This document shows, in pieces, positions 7,601 through 7,841 of a stretch of 7,841 nt of DNA. Position 1 is the stretch's first letter; the number at the start of each line of letters is the position of its first letter. The notes beneath the pieces were generated by a model. It searched no databases. It saw only the letters and a program-made list of their open reading frames with translations, and was not told the origin of the DNA. The stretch lies in assembly GCA_900545015.1 (NCBI GenBank), contig UQXJ01000049.1, positions 1-7,841 on the forward strand, given 5' to 3'. The translations under genes and the position numbers were made by a program. This DNA is from an uncultured Mollicutes bacterium. Lineage in GTDB: Bacteria; Bacillota_I; Bacilli_A; RFN20; CAG-826.

Positions 7601-7663
7601 AGTCATTATTGCGGAAGCTGATGTAAGAATTGTCCACAGCTTCCAGTGTTTTCCAATTTTCAT
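4601..7663 (-). CDS. Family 3 glycoside hydrolase, reversed domain order, membrane-anchored at both ends
   Basis: This 1020-residue enzyme is a retaining exo-glycosidase, most likely a beta-glucosidase type, although GH3 also includes xylosidases and hexosaminidases. The domain order is:
- N-terminal membrane helix, 10-31
- GH3 alpha/beta sandwich domain, about 85-335
- fibronectin III-like domain, about 400-525 (PFGFGLSYTQFEF at its start)
- intervening segment, 530-675
- GH3 (beta/alpha)8 barrel, about 676-970
- C-terminal membrane helix, about 980-1004, followed by a basic tail
The usual barrel-first order is therefore reversed, as known for some rumen and gut Firmicutes enzymes. In GFNGYTSSDYAGG, Asp898 is the predicted nucleophile. 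In GRSGGEGGD, Glu225 is the predicted acid/base. GRNFEYYSED (785-794), KHFAAND (819-825) and ALREIYLKAFE (841-851) are typical barrel motifs. The ATG at 7663 follows AAGGAAGGA (7668-7676). It is first in the operon. Topology predicts an extracellular active site with both tails in the cytoplasm. The substrate is not determinable. Confidence 0.92.
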   Translation of the reverse strand: MKIGKHWKLWTILTSASAIMTTVFVVGTVIANKYNASINAYFNLVDYERVEIDDVADLDTEYYKSSFVTKGGNYDDGALFDYDLRVSEQVVSEGSVLLWNENNALPLTDEEKDISLFSNTSVNMVYTGTGSGSINVKEAVNLKTAFEKYKFNVNDSLWNFYETGNGSKDKGYGLLQKGSSGISTNEPLYTKEVPWSVIESDTGVKNSFATYNDAAIYVLGRSGGEGGDLSNAGTSADNDTIGGDYLQLSEIEKGVLDKLIEEKKKGTFSKIVLLINSANAFNFDLINEYKGADKIDSCMWVGQPGAGGTPGIAKLIAGKSSPSGHLVDTYVYDNNSCPAMENFYLNQYLNASQYGLGGTKSAYTVYQEGIYVGYKYYETRYEDVVLNTKNVGNYDYSKTVAYPFGFGLSYTQFEFSNMNIKEDKSGDYEISVDVTNVGSKPGRKAAQVYLQTPYTEYDKTNAIEKASVSLAGYEKTNILQPGEKQTLKIIVDDQELKSYDANGAKTYIREAGDYYFALGNDSHDALNNILEAKSQNGVSVDKSKMVDSLGKAGSGNSSLVKKINFADNNTSTYSKSVHTDAEITNLFDFSDINKYENKGTNGVKYLTRNDWLGTYPEGAPTLVLNDNMVKDLAEKFEIEETKKDAEAFYEKNGPIVYGSKKTSWSLIEMKDLKLDDPTWDELLNQMTFEEQAELCSNGYHTTVAVPSINKPATRDENGPLGISVTFSTMQSRKSMGWPCEPIRAATFNKPLNELMGKCVGEDMLHAGVTGLWGYGLNIHRTAYAGRNFEYYSEDALLSGETCAYETQGAQSKGAFVMVKHFAANDSDTNRHGNNEWMSEQALREIYLKAFEIEFTKGKAKSTMTAYNRLGTTWAGGSYALLTKVLRNEWGFNGYTSSDYAGGTRSEDYYMNSYVGIQAGNDTYDANWHKDEYMPYKDNDLIKYCLRISSKRICQTIMDTAVMNGISPSTKIVFIKTWWQKSLIAIDATFGTLTFAFGMLLALSIFEKRKNKKEVIPNEKA
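4624..4630 (-). promoter_or_regulatory. Strong ribosome binding site inside the hydrolase gene
   Basis: AAGGAGG on the minus strand, nine bases before the ATG at 4614, lies within the last codons of the hydrolase gene. It fixes the start of the 248-residue lipoprotein and shows the 14-nt overlap is genuine. The strength of the site suggests the lipoprotein is made at least as abundantly as the enzyme. Confidence 0.8.
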
Positions 7664-7667
7664 AGAG

Positions 7668-7676
7668 TCCTTCCTT
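7668..7676 (-). promoter_or_regulatory. Ribosome binding site of the hydrolase gene
   Basis: AAGGAAGGA on the minus strand ends four bases before the ATG at 7663, with overlapping AGGA cores that could each pair with 16S rRNA. It settles this ATG as the start, consistent with the positively charged and hydrophobic N-terminus that follows directly. Confidence 0.7.
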
Positions 7677-7705
7677 CCACTATATTTGTTGACTTAAATA
7701 TATCG

Positions 7706-7719
7706 TGTAAGCGCTTACA
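7706..7719. promoter_or_regulatory. LacI-family/CcpA-type operator (cre-like)
   Basis: TGTAAGCGCTTACA is a perfect 14-bp palindrome and fits the catabolite-responsive element consensus TGWAARCGYTWNCA. A third half-site, TGTAA, follows at 7725-7729. The palindrome lies 43-56 bases upstream of the hydrolase ATG, overlapping or just downstream of the likely promoter, a position where a bound protein would repress. CcpA is the default reader in low-GC Firmicutes. A dedicated LacI-family regulator encoded elsewhere would use a very similar site. Confidence 0.8.
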
Positions 7720-7743
7720 TTTGGTGTAAATGTCGCAAGTCAA
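7714..7743 (-). promoter_or_regulatory. Candidate promoter of the GH3/lipoprotein operon
   Basis: On the minus strand TTGACT (7743-7738) is a five-of-six -35 box, directly preceded by A/T tracts resembling an UP element. At an 18-bp spacing lies TGTAAG (7719-7714), a poor -10 that coincides with the left half of the operator palindrome. A TTTACA at 7730-7725 with GATATA at 7704-7699 is an alternative with too long a spacer. The position is therefore approximate, but either choice places the operator over the promoter. Confidence 0.35.
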
Positions 7744-7789
7744 ATAATTTTTGTCGTAAATAATTTTGTAAAAAAATAATTTTTAAAAA
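7742..7789. repeat. Three tandem 16-nt AT-rich repeats upstream of the operator
   Basis: AAATAATTTT occurs exactly three times, at 7742-7751, 7758-7767 and 7774-7783, with starts exactly 16 bases apart. The six bases between copies differ. On the minus strand this block lies directly upstream of the TTGACT -35 candidate and resembles a repeated UP element or intrinsically curved DNA. It could also be a set of binding sites for a regulator. Confidence 0.6.
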
Positions 7790-7841
7790 TCCTTATTTGC
7801 ACATGGAGGATGAAAACTCTTTTATTTAGAAGCTTTTGCGG
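7790..7841. other. Right edge: possible truncated gene end, undecided
   Basis: Two readings are possible and too short to separate. On the minus strand a frame ends AKASK then TAA at 7822-7824, which could be the C-terminus of an upstream gene in the same direction. On the plus strand ATG at 7810 directly follows GGAGG and stays open to the end (MKTLLFRSFC), but the ribosome binding site has no spacer. It does not resemble the start of a LacI-type regulator. Confidence 0.2.

Noticed and set aside
7742..7789. CRISPR array
   Set aside because: The repeats are 10 nt, A/T only, with six-base gaps, far from CRISPR repeat and spacer lengths.
7810..7841. Divergent plus-strand gene start at the right edge (ATG after GGAGG)
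   Set aside because: The SD touches the ATG with no spacer and only ten codons are visible; a minus-strand C-terminus ending at 7822 is equally possible.

Overview
The window is AT-rich bacterial DNA with compact, same-strand gene clusters, strong AGGAGG-type ribosome binding sites, short AT-rich promoters and a CcpA/LacI-type palindrome. Tryptophan is read from TGG, and the five genes stop with TAA or TAG. This points to a low-GC Firmicutes-type lineage in the Bacilli or Clostridia, perhaps a gut-dwelling, poorly cultured Bacilli group. The phylum is an inference; no marker gene is present. All five convincing genes are on the minus strand.

Minus-strand layout, in transcription order (right to left). 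Bases 7664-7841 form a control region with a perfect 14-bp palindrome, a third half-site and three 16-nt AT-rich repeats. Next comes a three-gene operon. It encodes a 1020-residue family 3 glycoside hydrolase whose domain order is the reverse of the common one and which has a membrane segment at each end (4601-7663). A 248-residue lipoprotein follows, overlapping the hydrolase gene by 14 nt (3868-4614). Then, after 15 nt, comes a 752-residue lipoprotein (1594-3852), and a 12-bp-stem terminator (1534-1564) closes the operon. A separate promoter candidate near 1406-1436 drives a pair of unrecognised genes: a four-helix membrane protein (837-1319) and a small acidic-tailed soluble protein (323-799). 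Bases 69-322 are non-coding and hold repeats and hairpins. The left edge (1-68) looks like the 5' end of a group II intron that runs off the window.

The most interesting observation concerns the two lipoproteins. The 752-residue protein is an internal duplication: [Ig-like, Ig-like, domain X] twice. A third copy of domain X makes up most of the 248-residue lipoprotein. Domain X is about 150-185 residues and predicted beta-rich. It carries a recurring set of motifs (R-[IL]-R-x-N, S-x-[DN]-x-x-x-W-T, YY near [IL]-G-[ED], VYI-x-FGY, G-[TA]-D near the C-terminus), and I cannot assign it to a named family. Because all three copies are co-expressed with a surface glycosidase, the likely picture is a cell-surface glycan-handling unit. 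In it, a membrane-tethered GH3 enzyme would cleave terminal sugars from material held by lipoproteins built from a possibly new carbohydrate-binding module. The operon is likely under catabolite or substrate control through the upstream palindrome. No transporter or regulator gene is inside the window.
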